In this document: positions 23,430 through 32,273 of the stretch, piece by piece
Layout: each line of letters starts with the position of its first letter
How positions within the stretch are numbered: the first letter of the stretch is position 1
From: Acidimicrobiia bacterium
Lineage (GTDB): Bacteria; Actinomycetota; Acidimicrobiia; Acidimicrobiales; Bin134
Assembly (NCBI GenBank): GCA_022821445.1
Contig: JAJEDQ010000100.1
Span: 1 to 35,159, forward strand
Reading direction: 5' to 3'
Length of the DNA: 35,159 nucleotides
Position numbers and translations under genes: made by a program
The notes under the pieces: model-generated
Databases searched by the model: none
Seen by the model: only the letters and a program-made list of their open reading frames with translations
What the model was told of the DNA's origin: nothing

Positions 23430-23472
23430 TGGGCAAGTTTTTTCATCAACTGCCGCGCAGAAGGAGCTGAAC

Positions 23473-24102
23473 ATGGCTATTCGACTTGGGGATGCCGCCC
23501 CCGATTTCACTGCCGAGACCACTGAGGGAACCATCTCTTTCCACGAGTGGAAGGAGAACTCGTGGGCGGTTCTGTTCTCCCATCCCAAGGACTTCACCCC
23601 AGTGTGTACTACCGAACTGGGCTACACCGCCCAGCTTGCCGAAGAGTTCGCAGCCCGCAATGTGAAGGTGATCGGCCTGTCGTGCGACTCGGTGGAAGAC
23701 CACCTCGCGTGGTCGCAGGACATCGAGGACACTCAGGGCATCCGTCCCAACTTCCCGATGATCGGCGACGCCGACCGCGCCGTGGCCGACCTCTACGACA
23801 TGATTCACCCCAACGCCAGCGACACCATGACGGTGCGCTCGGTATTCGTTATCGGCCCCGACAACACGGTCAAGCTCACCATCACCTATCCGGCCAGCAC
23901 GGGGCGCAACTTCGACGAGGTGCTGCGGGTGATCGACTCGCTCCAGCTCACCGCCACCAAGAAGGTGGCCACCCCGGTGAACTGGCAGCACGGCGACGAC
24001 GTGATCATCGCGCCCGCCCTCTCCGATGATGAGGCCGCGGAGCTGTTCCCCGACGGCTGGGACGAGCAGAAGCCCTACCTTCGTGTAGTCTCCCAGCCAT
24101 AA
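23473..24102 (+). CDS. 1-Cys peroxiredoxin
   Basis: A 209-residue thiol peroxidase that reduces hydrogen peroxide and organic hydroperoxides; cytosolic. FSHPKDFTPVCTTELGYTA holds the peroxidatic Cys in the PxxxTxxC motif, SVFVIGPDNTVKLTITYPAS is the dimer/active-site strand, and the long C-terminal extension to KPYLRVVSQP is typical of the Prx6/1-Cys group. No second redox Cys is seen in the C-terminal half. AAGGAGC lies six bases before the ATG. It is divergent from the RiPP operon and marks the return to ordinary chromosomal genes. Confidence 0.95.
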   Translation: MAIRLGDAAPDFTAETTEGTISFHEWKENSWAVLFSHPKDFTPVCTTELGYTAQLAEEFAARNVKVIGLSCDSVEDHLAWSQDIEDTQGIRPNFPMIGDADRAVADLYDMIHPNASDTMTVRSVFVIGPDNTVKLTITYPASTGRNFDEVLRVIDSLQLTATKKVATPVNWQHGDDVIIAPALSDDEAAELFPDGWDEQKPYLRVVSQP

Positions 24103-24148
24103 TTTCCGCCTACAAAGGTCCGGCTCGCACCAACGAAGGGCTATCTAC

Positions 24149-24979
24149 ATGAGTGACGCGTCCACGCTGGCCACAGAGACCATGGCTGCCGCCCGTGCGG
24201 TGGGCGCGGTGAAGATCTACGGGTCGGGGGAGACCGAAGTCAGAGCCCTCAACGGGGTGGACATCACCTTCGAGAAGGGTAAGTTCACCGCCATCATGGG
24301 CCCGTCGGGCTCGGGCAAGTCCACCCTCATGCACTGCATGGCTGCGCTCGACGACCTCACCGAGGGCCAGGCCTTCATCGGCGACACCGACCTGAGCACC
24401 CTGTCGGACAAAGAGCTCACTATGTTGCGCCGCGATCGGGTGGGGTTCATCTTCCAGGCGTTCAACCTGGTCCCCACGCTTAACGCCATCGAGAACATCA
24501 CCCTGCCGATGGACCTGGCCCGACGCGAGCCCGACCAGGAATGGGTCGACAGTGTGATCACCACCGTGGGGCTGCAAGACCGATTGACCCACCGGCCCAA
24601 CGAGCTGTCGGGCGGCCAGCAACAGCGGGTGGCAGTGTCGAGAGCGCTGGCCAGTCAGCCTGAGATCATCTTCGCCGACGAGCCCACCGGGAATCTCGAC
24701 TCCCGCTCGGGCAACGACGTGCTGAAGTTCATGCGCGAAGCGGTGGACGATTTGGGCCAGACCATCGTGATGGTCACCCACGACGCCAAAGCGGCATCCT
24801 TCGCCGATCGGACAGTGTTCTTGGCCGACGGCCTGCTCCGGGGCGAGATGCTCAACCCCACCGCCGATCAGATCCTCGACTACATGAAGATCCTGCAAGT
24901 GGGCCAGTTCGTCAAGGGCATACCAGAGGGGGCCACCATGGAAGAAGTGCTGGAATACATGAGGGATCTGGACGATTAA
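24149..24979 (+). CDS. ABC transporter ATP-binding protein (LolD/MacB type)
   Basis: A 276-residue ATPase that should drive the two FtsX-type permeases encoded next. It has GPSGSGKST (Walker A), FIFQAFNLVPTLNAIENI (Q loop, typical of the LolD/MacB/FtsE group), LSGGQQQRVAVSRAL (signature), IIFADEPTGNLDSRSG (Walker B/D loop) and MVTHD (switch His). An unusual feature is an acidic C-terminal extension of about 45 residues (DQILDYMKILQVGQFVKGIP onward) not found in the shortest family members. The start at 24149 has GAAGGG upstream. It follows the peroxiredoxin by 46 bases and could be cotranscribed with it. Confidence 0.93.
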   Translation: MSDASTLATETMAAARAVGAVKIYGSGETEVRALNGVDITFEKGKFTAIMGPSGSGKSTLMHCMAALDDLTEGQAFIGDTDLSTLSDKELTMLRRDRVGFIFQAFNLVPTLNAIENITLPMDLARREPDQEWVDSVITTVGLQDRLTHRPNELSGGQQQRVAVSRALASQPEIIFADEPTGNLDSRSGNDVLKFMREAVDDLGQTIVMVTHDAKAASFADRTVFLADGLLRGEMLNPTADQILDYMKILQVGQFVKGIPEGATMEEVLEYMRDLDD

Positions 24980-24987
24980 GAAGACGC

Positions 24988-25013
24988 CGAGCACTCCCCC
25001 GCTCCGGTGCTCG
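24988..25013. terminator. Hairpin between the ATPase and permease genes
   Basis: CGAGCAC (24988-24994) pairs perfectly with GTGCTCG (25007-25013) over a 12-base C-rich loop. There is no T run, and the genes on both sides belong together, so this is more likely an attenuator or an RNA-processing site than a full terminator. Confidence 0.4.
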
Positions 25014-25031
25014 TGATCAGGTAGTCGGCTG

Positions 25032-27626
25032 ATGACACTCCTGCGCTACAGCCTCCGCAGCATCGCCGGCGTCAAAGTCCGGTTCGCCCTCACCACCCTG
25101 GCGGTGATCGTCGGCGTGGCTCTGACCGTCGGCGTGCTGATCTCCACCGACGGCCTCCGCAACTCCCTCAACACCCTTTCGGGCCAGATCTACGAGAAGT
25201 ACGACTTCACCGTTCGCGCCGCGTCCGACGTCGGCGATCGCAACGAAGGAGTGCCCCTTCTCCCGATTTCGCTCAGCGATGACCTCACGGCGATCGACGG
25301 GGTGGAGGCAGTCACGGGGCTGGCGCAGGAATACAACGTTGTTGCCATCGACGGCGACGGCAATCCCGTGGATCCTGGCCAGGGACCACAACTCGGATTC
25401 GGCTGGCCCGAAACTGAGGTGCTGCGCACGGTCTACGTCTACGACGACGGCATCAGCCGTGAGCCCGTCGGACCCGACGAATTCGCCATCGACCATTTCA
25501 CCGGCCGGGAGAACGGATTCGTGGTCGGCCAGCGCTACAAGGTGGCCACCCCTGCTGGCACCGAAGAATTCGAGTTGGTCGGCTACCTGTACTTTCTAGA
25601 TCACGATACCCGAACAGTGCTTCAGATCGTCTCCTGGGAAATGTCCAGAGCCCGGGAGCTCATGCACGACGGGGGCGGCTACGACCTCATCCACGGGAAG
25701 CTGGCACCAGGGGCTTCGTACGAAGAGGTGGCCTCGGCTATCAGAGCCCAAGTGGGATCCGACATCGAAGTGATCTCCCGGCAGGACAACATCAACGAGA
25801 GCAATCAAGAGTCCGCCCGGAATATCGACCTGATCCGCAACCTTCTGTTGGCCTTCGCCGTCATCGTCTTGATCATCTCATCGTTCATTACCTACAACAC
25901 GTTTACCCTGGTTATCGGACAGCGGATCAGGGAGCTGGGACTGCTGCGGGTTCTCGGCGCCGGGCGACGCCAAGTGGCCCAAGTGGTGGCGGTCGAAGCC
26001 TTGATCGTCGGCATCGTGGCCACCATCTTGGGGTTCGGCCTCGGCATCCTGGTGGCTCTTGGCATTCGGAGCACCCTGGCTAGCGCCGGTACCCACCTTC
26101 CCGAATCCGGCGTGATCATCGGTAGGTGGACCGTTGTTGCCGCGTTGATCATCGGCGTCGGTGTGACCATGGTCACCGCCATTTGGCCAGCTTTGCGAGC
26201 CCGGCGGGTGACGCCCATGGTTGCGCTCGCTGACGACGCGGAGATCGATCCCTTCAACCGGCGCCGCTCATTGGCCGTCGGGTCGGTTGTCAGCGGGGCC
26301 GGACTGGTTCTGCTGCTCGTCGGCTTATTCTCAGACCTCACCACCTCCCAACTCGTCCTTCCCCTCGGCGTAGGGGCGTTACTGATGCTGCTCGGGGTCA
26401 ACATCATCACCCCGGCCCTGGCCCGATCGATGTCGCTAATCCTGGGGTGGCCCGCCGACCGGCTGTTCACCATCAACGGGCGATTCGCTCGCCTCAACGC
26501 GGCTCGCAACCCCCGCCGCACCGCCACCACCGCCTCAGCGCTCATGATCGGGCTGGCCATGGTGTCGCTGGTCACTGTTCTGGGAACATCCTTCAAGCAA
26601 ACCTTGAATGGCCAGCTCAAGGACTCAGTGCAGGCCGATTGGCTCGTCTGCACCAGCGATTGCAGCAATGACAAGGGGTCGTTCAGCACGCAGATGGGAG
26701 CGTTCAGCCCCGAGGTGACCCAGAAGGTGTCTGAGTCGCCCGAATTGGAGTCGGTGATGGCCTCCCAATTCCGCCCCGACGGTGTGCGCACCGCCAACGG
26801 CGAGCAGCACCGGATTACCGCCTCCGATCTCGATGCGTTTTCCCCTCATGTCGACCCGGGCGTCGTATCCGGCAGCTTGGCGACAGCCGGCGCCGGCGAT
26901 GTGCTGGTACACCAGGACTTGGCTGATGATCTGAACCTCACGGTCGGCGACGTCTTGTTTTTGGAGTTCCCCGGCAACCAGGAGTGGGATTTCAGAGTTG
27001 TCGCTCTCCACGCCGACGACTCAGTTGTCAGCGCTTTGGTGATTGACTCCAGCGACTGGGAACGCCTCGAGCTCAACTTCCAAATCAACCTGGTGACGGC
27101 AATCACCGCTCCGGACTACTCGTCGGAGCAGGCCCGGTCGAGCATTGAATCCAACATCACCGGCTTTCCCCAGATCACCGTGAAGGACCGGTCCGAATAC
27201 CGGGCAGCCAGGGCCGCCGAGGTCGATGACTTCCTGGTCATCATCAACGTGTTCTTGGTTCTCGCGCTGCTCATCGCGGTGGTGGGCATCTCCAACACCA
27301 TGGCTCTGTCGATATTCGAGCGAACCCGGGAAGTGGGTCTCCTGCGGGCCATTGGCACGGCCAAGCAGCAGATTTGGGGGGCGATCTTTTTGGAGAGCAT
27401 CATCGTGGCCGTTTTCGGCGGGCTGATCGGCATCGCCACCGGCGTGGTCGCCGGCTCGATCGCGGCAGCCGCCTTCCCCGGGGACTTCATCACCAGCCCG
27501 TCGGTGCCGTGGATCACCCTTGTGATCTACGTGGTGGTGTCGGCCGTGGCCGGAATGCTGGCCGCGTTCTTCCCCGCCCGAAGGGCCAACCGCCTCAATG
27601 TGCTGGAAGCCATCGCTCACCAGTAG
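25032..27626 (+). CDS. FtsX-type ABC transporter permease
   Basis: An 864-residue membrane protein with two FtsX domains. The N-terminal helix (VRFALTTLAVIVGVALTVGVL) is followed by an outside domain of about 210 residues. A block of helices with VIGQRIRELGLLRVLGAGRR (the coupling region to the ATPase) comes next, then a central pair, a second outside domain, and the C-terminal helices with SIFERTREVGLLRAIGTAKQ. It should export or extract a lipid, lipoprotein or peptide; the substrate is not known. ATG 25032 starts MTLLRYSLRSIAG. The ribosome site is weak. The next gene is a paralogue beginning 10 bases after the stop. Confidence 0.92.
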   Translation: MTLLRYSLRSIAGVKVRFALTTLAVIVGVALTVGVLISTDGLRNSLNTLSGQIYEKYDFTVRAASDVGDRNEGVPLLPISLSDDLTAIDGVEAVTGLAQEYNVVAIDGDGNPVDPGQGPQLGFGWPETEVLRTVYVYDDGISREPVGPDEFAIDHFTGRENGFVVGQRYKVATPAGTEEFELVGYLYFLDHDTRTVLQIVSWEMSRARELMHDGGGYDLIHGKLAPGASYEEVASAIRAQVGSDIEVISRQDNINESNQESARNIDLIRNLLLAFAVIVLIISSFITYNTFTLVIGQRIRELGLLRVLGAGRRQVAQVVAVEALIVGIVATILGFGLGILVALGIRSTLASAGTHLPESGVIIGRWTVVAALIIGVGVTMVTAIWPALRARRVTPMVALADDAEIDPFNRRRSLAVGSVVSGAGLVLLLVGLFSDLTTSQLVLPLGVGALLMLLGVNIITPALARSMSLILGWPADRLFTINGRFARLNAARNPRRTATTASALMIGLAMVSLVTVLGTSFKQTLNGQLKDSVQADWLVCTSDCSNDKGSFSTQMGAFSPEVTQKVSESPELESVMASQFRPDGVRTANGEQHRITASDLDAFSPHVDPGVVSGSLATAGAGDVLVHQDLADDLNLTVGDVLFLEFPGNQEWDFRVVALHADDSVVSALVIDSSDWERLELNFQINLVTAITAPDYSSEQARSSIESNITGFPQITVKDRSEYRAARAAEVDDFLVIINVFLVLALLIAVVGISNTMALSIFERTREVGLLRAIGTAKQQIWGAIFLESIIVAVFGGLIGIATGVVAGSIAAAAFPGDFITSPSVPWITLVIYVVVSAVAGMLAAFFPARRANRLNVLEAIAHQ

Positions 27627-27635
27627 AAATAGCTC

Positions 27636-30356
27636 ATAGGCCTCATCCGCTACGCCCTCAAGAGCATCGCCGGAACCCGCATCCGGTTCTTTCTGACCAC
27701 CCTGGCCGTAGTGGTGAGCGTGGGCTTCACCGTGGGCGTGCTGATCACCACTTCCGGGCTCCGCTCCACGTTCGGCAACCTCTCACAGGACATCTTTGAA
27801 GGGGTCGATCTCTCGGTTCGCCGAGAACTGGCATTCGGCGACCGCAGCCAGAGCGAACCGCTGCTCGATCCCGAACTCCTGAATGTGGTGCGATCGGTGG
27901 AGGGGGTGGCCGCCGCCACCGGCACCGTTGTCGAGTTCAGCGTGGTACCCATCACCGCCGACGGCGAGGCACTAGAGCTCGCCGGACCCCCCCGGATCGG
28001 CGTGGGCTGGCCCAGCGACGAGCGACTGGGGGCATTAGAAGTCTGGGCCGACGGCGTCAGCCGTCCTCCCTCCGGACCCGATGAGTTCGCCATGGACGCC
28101 GATACCGCCGAAGAGCACGGCTTCGAGGTGGGCCAGCGCTACCGGGTTTCGGCATCGGGGGGCACCCAGCAGTTCACCCTGGTCGGACTGTTCCGCTACG
28201 GAAGCGGGTCCAATGCCACCGCCGGCGCGCAAATGGTGGCGTGGGACACCGAGACCGCCCTCCAATTCCTGCACAACGGCGGCGGCTACGACAGCATCGA
28301 CATCGCACTCGAAGACGGCGCTGCCGTGCGGTCGGTACTGGCCGCGGTGGTCGCCGCCGTTGGCGATGGCCACGAAGTGGTGGCCCAAGAGGACCTGATC
28401 GAAGAACAAGAAGACCTCTTCAATCAGTTCATCGGCTTCTTCGAGATCTTCCTGTTGGCCTTCGCGGTGGTGATCTTGGTGGTGTCGGCCTTCATCATCT
28501 ACAACACCTTCACCATCTTGGTGGGCCAGCGCACCCGAGAGCTGGGGTTGCTTCGGGCAATGGGCGCCAGCGGCAGACAGGTCACCGCCATCGTGGTCGG
28601 AGAGGCGCTAGCGGTGGGGGTGATGGCCAGCGCGGCGGGGCTGGGTTTGGGAATGCTCATCTCGCTGGGCATAAGGGGTCTCATCAGCAGCCTGGGTGCG
28701 GGGCTGCCCGATGCACCCATCGTGGTGGAGTGGAACTCGATCGTGGCCGCCATCTTCGTCGGGGTGGTGGCGACCGCCCTCTCGGCCATCTGGCCCGCCC
28801 TGCGAGCCCGGCGCACCACCCCCATGGCGGCAATCACCGGCAACATCCCTCGCCACATAACCCAGGAGCGACGCGCCACCTGGACAGAGAAGCTGCTCAC
28901 GGTGGGCGGGGCGGTGGTGGTGGCCGCAGGCATCGTCTCGGAGTCCGCATTGCTCGTGGTGGCGACCGCCCTGATAGGGGCGTTGATGGCCTTTGTGGGT
29001 GGCAGGCACCTTCCGTCGGGGGTGGCCCAAGCCCGAGTGCTCATCCTGGGACTGGCCATGTTGGTGGTGGCCTTGGTCGGCGACTTCTCCACCGGCACGC
29101 TCCTCGCCATTCTTGGCATGAGCGCGCTGTTGGTGTTCGTGGGCATGAACCTGGTCAGTCCCGCCTTCGCAGTTCCTGTGGCCAGAGTGCTGGGCTGGCT
29201 GCCGGCCCGAATCTCCCCGGTGAGTGGGCGCTTGGCCCGCCAGAACGCCATGCGTAGCCCCCGTCGCACGGCCAACACCGCATCGGCGCTCATGATCAGC
29301 TTGGCCCTGGTGTCCATGGTCTCAGTGGTAGGCCAATCGTTCAAGCAAACCCTGAATGACGCCATAGATCGGTCGTTGGAAGCCGACTGGCTCATATGTC
29401 CGGGAAGCTGCGTGGACCCGTCGGAAACGTTCAGCACTCAGGTAGTCACGCCCATAAGCGACCTGCCGGAAGTTACCTCCGTGCTGACGTATCGATATCG
29501 CTTCGAAGGCATTCGCACCCTCGCCGATGGCGATGTGGACGATATAGGCGCCACCGATTTGGAAGCCTTGCCCGAACACTTCAATCTCGACGTGGCGGAG
29601 GGGAGCTTTGCCGGTGCCGGGTCGGGTGACATTGCGCTGCACACCGCCAAGGCTGAGGGCCTGTTGGTTGGCGTGGGCGACCCGCTGAAGGTGGAGTTCC
29701 CCGACGGGGACATTGCAACATTTAACGTGGCGGTGATTTACGACGACCAAGCCGCCATGGGTTCCTGGCTGATCGACCTCGACGACTGGGATGTCTACCT
29801 GCAAGACCAAGCAGCCGCCCTCATAACCGCCATCACCGCCCCGGGCTACACCCCGGAACAGGCTCGGGCCGCGCTCGATCAGGCACTAGTGGACTATCCG
29901 CAACTTGAGGTGCGGAACCAAGCGGAGTTCATAGAGTCGGTAGAAGGCCAAGCCGACACGTTCTTGGCCATCGTAAATGCTCTGTTGGCCATCTCGCTGA
30001 TCGTTGCCCTCATGGGGGTGGCCAATACTCTGGCCCTGTCGGTGTTCGAGCGCACTCGGGAGTTGGGCCTCCTTCGGGCCGTGGGGATGACGCGGCGCCA
30101 AACCCGGCGCATGGTCCGCTGGGAAGGCGGAATCGTGGCCGTATTCGGCGGGCTCATGGGCATAGTGATCGGAGTGGTGTTCGGCTGGGTAACAGTGGAG
30201 ATCATCCCCGACAGCTTCGTCTCGTCCTTCGACATCCCGTGGAGCACGCTCTGGATCTACTTGATGATCGTGGCCGTCGCCGGCTTGCTGGCCGCCTCGA
30301 TCCCCGCTCGCCGGGCCAGCCGCCTTAACATCCTCGACGCCATCGCCTACGAATAG
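27636..30356 (+). CDS. FtsX-type ABC transporter permease, second copy, probable ATA start
   Basis: A 906-residue paralogue of the previous permease with the same order of domains: N-terminal helix, outside domain, [20 protein letters not shown], central helices, outside domain, and [20 protein letters not shown] near the C-terminus. The aligned beginning reads (ATA)[18 protein letters not shown], matching MTLLRYSLRSIAGVKVRFA of the first copy, and an in-frame TAG lies two codons before the ATA. No ATG, GTG or TTG is available before GTG 27711, which would remove the conserved 25 residues and part of the first membrane helix. Either ATA is used through coupling to the previous stop, or a start-codon change has damaged the gene. 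Confidence 0.85.
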   Translation: MGLIRYALKSIAGTRIRFFLTTLAVVVSVGFTVGVLITTSGLRSTFGNLSQDIFEGVDLSVRRELAFGDRSQSEPLLDPELLNVVRSVEGVAAATGTVVEFSVVPITADGEALELAGPPRIGVGWPSDERLGALEVWADGVSRPPSGPDEFAMDADTAEEHGFEVGQRYRVSASGGTQQFTLVGLFRYGSGSNATAGAQMVAWDTETALQFLHNGGGYDSIDIALEDGAAVRSVLAAVVAAVGDGHEVVAQEDLIEEQEDLFNQFIGFFEIFLLAFAVVILVVSAFIIYNTFTILVGQRTRELGLLRAMGASGRQVTAIVVGEALAVGVMASAAGLGLGMLISLGIRGLISSLGAGLPDAPIVVEWNSIVAAIFVGVVATALSAIWPALRARRTTPMAAITGNIPRHITQERRATWTEKLLTVGGAVVVAAGIVSESALLVVATALIGALMAFVGGRHLPSGVAQARVLILGLAMLVVALVGDFSTGTLLAILGMSALLVFVGMNLVSPAFAVPVARVLGWLPARISPVSGRLARQNAMRSPRRTANTASALMISLALVSMVSVVGQSFKQTLNDAIDRSLEADWLICPGSCVDPSETFSTQVVTPISDLPEVTSVLTYRYRFEGIRTLADGDVDDIGATDLEALPEHFNLDVAEGSFAGAGSGDIALHTAKAEGLLVGVGDPLKVEFPDGDIATFNVAVIYDDQAAMGSWLIDLDDWDVYLQDQAAALITAITAPGYTPEQARAALDQALVDYPQLEVRNQAEFIESVEGQADTFLAIVNALLAISLIVALMGVANTLALSVFERTRELGLLRAVGMTRRQTRRMVRWEGGIVAVFGGLMGIVIGVVFGWVTVEIIPDSFVSSFDIPWSTLWIYLMIVAVAGLLAASIPARRASRLNILDAIAYE

Positions 30357-30397
30357 TCGGACAAGGGGCCTTCGGCGACCCGGTTACGCTGCGGGTG

Positions 30398-31921
30398 ATG
30401 CACGACACCGGCGAATGGCAGGCGCTGAGCGCTCACCGAGAAACGCTCGACGGTGTACACCTGCGGGATTTGTTCAATGGAGACCGGCACAGGGGCGAGC
30501 GGCTTGTGGCCGAGACTGACGGTTGGCTGCTGGACTACTCCAAAAACCGCCTGACCGCTGAGACGGTGGAGTTGCTGGCCGCTCTGGCCGACCAGGCCGG
30601 GTTGCGGCTACGGATTGAGGCCATGTTCGATGGCGAGCCGGTGAACACCACCGAGAACCGGCCCGCCTGGCACGTCGCCCTGCGCAGACCCAACCCGCCC
30701 CCTGAGGTCCGTGCCGAATTCGATCGCATGGCAGAATTCGCGGCCAAGGTCCGCAGCGGCCACTGGCAGACAGTGGTGAACATCGGCATCGGCGGATCGG
30801 ACCTGGGACCAGCCATGGCCACTGCCGCGCTGGCGACACACGCCCATCCAGAGCTGGATGTGCGCTTCTTGTCCAACGTGGATGGCGCCCATTTCCGCGA
30901 GATCACCCGAGGCTTGGACCCGGCCCTGACCCTGTTCGTTGTGGTGTCCAAAACGTTCACCACCACCGAGACCTCGACCAACGCCCGCACCGCCCGGGCC
31001 TGGATCGCCGATGCAGTGGGCGACGAACAAGCCGCTAGCCACTTCGCCGCCGTCACAGCCAGCCCAAACAAGGCCCAAGACCTAGGCATCGACGCCGATG
31101 CCGTCTTCGCCATGTGGGACTGGGTGGGCGGCCGTTATTCCCTGGCCTCAGCGGTGGGGCTCAGCCTCATGATCGCCGTCGGGCCTGACGCCTTCGCCGA
31201 GATGCTGGCCGGGATGCACCACATCGACGAGCACTACCGCACCGCACCGTGGGCCGAGAATCTGCCTGCCCTGCTGGGACTCGTCGGCATCTGGAACCGC
31301 AACTTCTGGGGTTGGCCCACTTATGCCGTGCTCCCCTATTCCCAGGAGCTGGCCCTGTTTCCGGCTTACATCCAACAGCTCGACATGGAGAGCAGCGGCA
31401 AGTCGGTACAAGCCGACGGCACCCCAGCGGCCACCGCCACCGGTCCGGTGGCGTGGGGCCAGCCGGGAACCAACGGTCAGCACGCCTTCCACCAACTGCT
31501 GCACCAGGGCACCGACATCGTCCCGGTGGAGTTCATCGGCTTCTGTCGCCCGAACCACGGTCTCGCGGAGCACCACGACCTGCTCATGGCCAACCTGTTG
31601 GCCCAGGCCGAGGCCCTGGCCTTCGGCGCCCCCGAAGCTGGCAACCCCCACCGGCAGTTCTCAGGCAACCGGCCAAGCACCGTCCTTCTTGCCGACCGAC
31701 TCACCCCCCGCACTCTGGGCCAGCTCGTGGCCCTCTATGAGCACAAAGTGTTCACTCAAGCCACCGTGTGGGACATCAACCCCTTCGACCAATGGGGAGT
31801 CGAACTGGGCAAGACCCTGGCCACCGACATCGCCGCCGAACTCACCGGCGCGGCTCACCCCAACCCGGCCCGCGACTCCTCCACCCAATCCCTCATCAAC
31901 CGCTATCTAGAGCATCGGTGA
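30398..31921 (+). CDS. pgi: Glucose-6-phosphate isomerase
   Basis: Interconverts glucose 6-phosphate and fructose 6-phosphate in glycolysis and gluconeogenesis; cytosolic dimer. At 507 residues it is a little shorter than the E. coli enzyme. Clear signature pieces are [28 protein letters not shown] (phosphate loop), [54 protein letters not shown] (catalytic His region) and [16 protein letters not shown]. An adjacent GTG at 30395 is also possible; ATG 30398 is preferred. It lies 41 bases after the permease gene and faces a 350-bp gene-free spacer. Confidence 0.97.
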   Translation: MHDTGEWQALSAHRETLDGVHLRDLFNGDRHRGERLVAETDGWLLDYSKNRLTAETVELLAALADQAGLRLRIEAMFDGEPVNTTENRPAWHVALRRPNPPPEVRAEFDRMAEFAAKVRSGHWQTVVNIGIGGSDLGPAMATAALATHAHPELDVRFLSNVDGAHFREITRGLDPALTLFVVVSKTFTTTETSTNARTARAWIADAVGDEQAASHFAAVTASPNKAQDLGIDADAVFAMWDWVGGRYSLASAVGLSLMIAVGPDAFAEMLAGMHHIDEHYRTAPWAENLPALLGLVGIWNRNFWGWPTYAVLPYSQELALFPAYIQQLDMESSGKSVQADGTPAATATGPVAWGQPGTNGQHAFHQLLHQGTDIVPVEFIGFCRPNHGLAEHHDLLMANLLAQAEALAFGAPEAGNPHRQFSGNRPSTVLLADRLTPRTLGQLVALYEHKVFTQATVWDINPFDQWGVELGKTLATDIAAELTGAAHPNPARDSSTQSLINRYLEHR

Positions 31922-32006
31922 AGTACCGAGAAAACGCAACCTGGGCGGCTGCTCCGCTCGGGGCGAAGGGGTGGTGTACGGCATCACCACCGTATAGGGT
32001 GCTAGG

Positions 32007-32077
32007 TGGAGCTAGAGGGGATCGAACCCTCCCGGCCGGGTGTCAAGTCCTTCACCGGCCCGACCACGGGTAGCCCC
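32007..32077 (-). ncRNA. Aberrant tRNA-like element
   Basis: Read on the minus strand the element starts GGGGCTA and ends TAGCTCC plus A, a 7-bp acceptor stem with one G-U pair. A perfect T arm precedes it: GAGGG, loop TTCGATC, CCCTC. CC follows the discriminator base but the CCA is not complete (CCT). The rest is not canonical: CCCG-TGGT-CGGG makes a D-like arm with only four loop bases, positions 8 and 9 are missing, and the next stem (CCGGTG with CACCCGG, one bulge) has a 10-base loop. The loop contains CTTGA, which resembles a serine-UGA anticodon loop without its stem. It may be a decayed tRNA, a tmRNA-like 3' fragment, or an unknown tRNA mimic. Total length is 71 nt. Confidence 0.5.
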
Positions 32078-32106
32078 ATAAGGGAGGAAGCTCTGCTGTC
32101 TCCTAG

Positions 32107-32143
32107 GACCGCACCGGGCCTGCAAGAAAGGCCCGGTGCGGTC
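32107..32143. terminator. 15-bp perfect hairpin
   Basis: GACCGCACCGGGCCT (32107-32121) pairs without mismatch with AGGCCCGGTGCGGTC (32129-32143) around the loop GCAAGAA. This is the strongest local structure in the window. It is positioned to end transcription from pgi, or to protect the tRNA-like transcript on the other strand. No T run follows on either strand, so the terminator label is tentative. Confidence 0.6.
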
Positions 32144-32273
32144 TAGTTCAGCTTACATGGAAATGTACTGAGAATGAGCAGACAACCACGCTGGGGTCCG
32201 AGGAGCGTCGAAGCAAGCGTCACCGGTGGTGGGTAGAGTGCTCGGATGCTCGGGGGGCGGCGTTGGGACCAGA

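Larger units (their letters stand above)
31922..32273. other. Gene-free spacer with two structured elements
   Basis: This 352-bp spacer lies between pgi and the helicase gene and carries no convincing protein-coding frame. It contains a tRNA-like element (32007-32077, minus strand) and a strong hairpin (32107-32143), described separately. The rest, including GGTGGTGGGTAGAGTGCTCG before the helicase, shows no clear promoter. Confidence 0.6.

Noticed and set aside
28241-29257. 338-codon frame inside the second permease
   Set aside because: Shadow of the permease frame, rich in Gly/Arg/His, with no membrane helices.
32007-32077. An ordinary functional tRNA gene
   Set aside because: No arrangement gave a 5-bp anticodon stem with a 7-base loop, and positions 8-9 and a normal D loop are missing.
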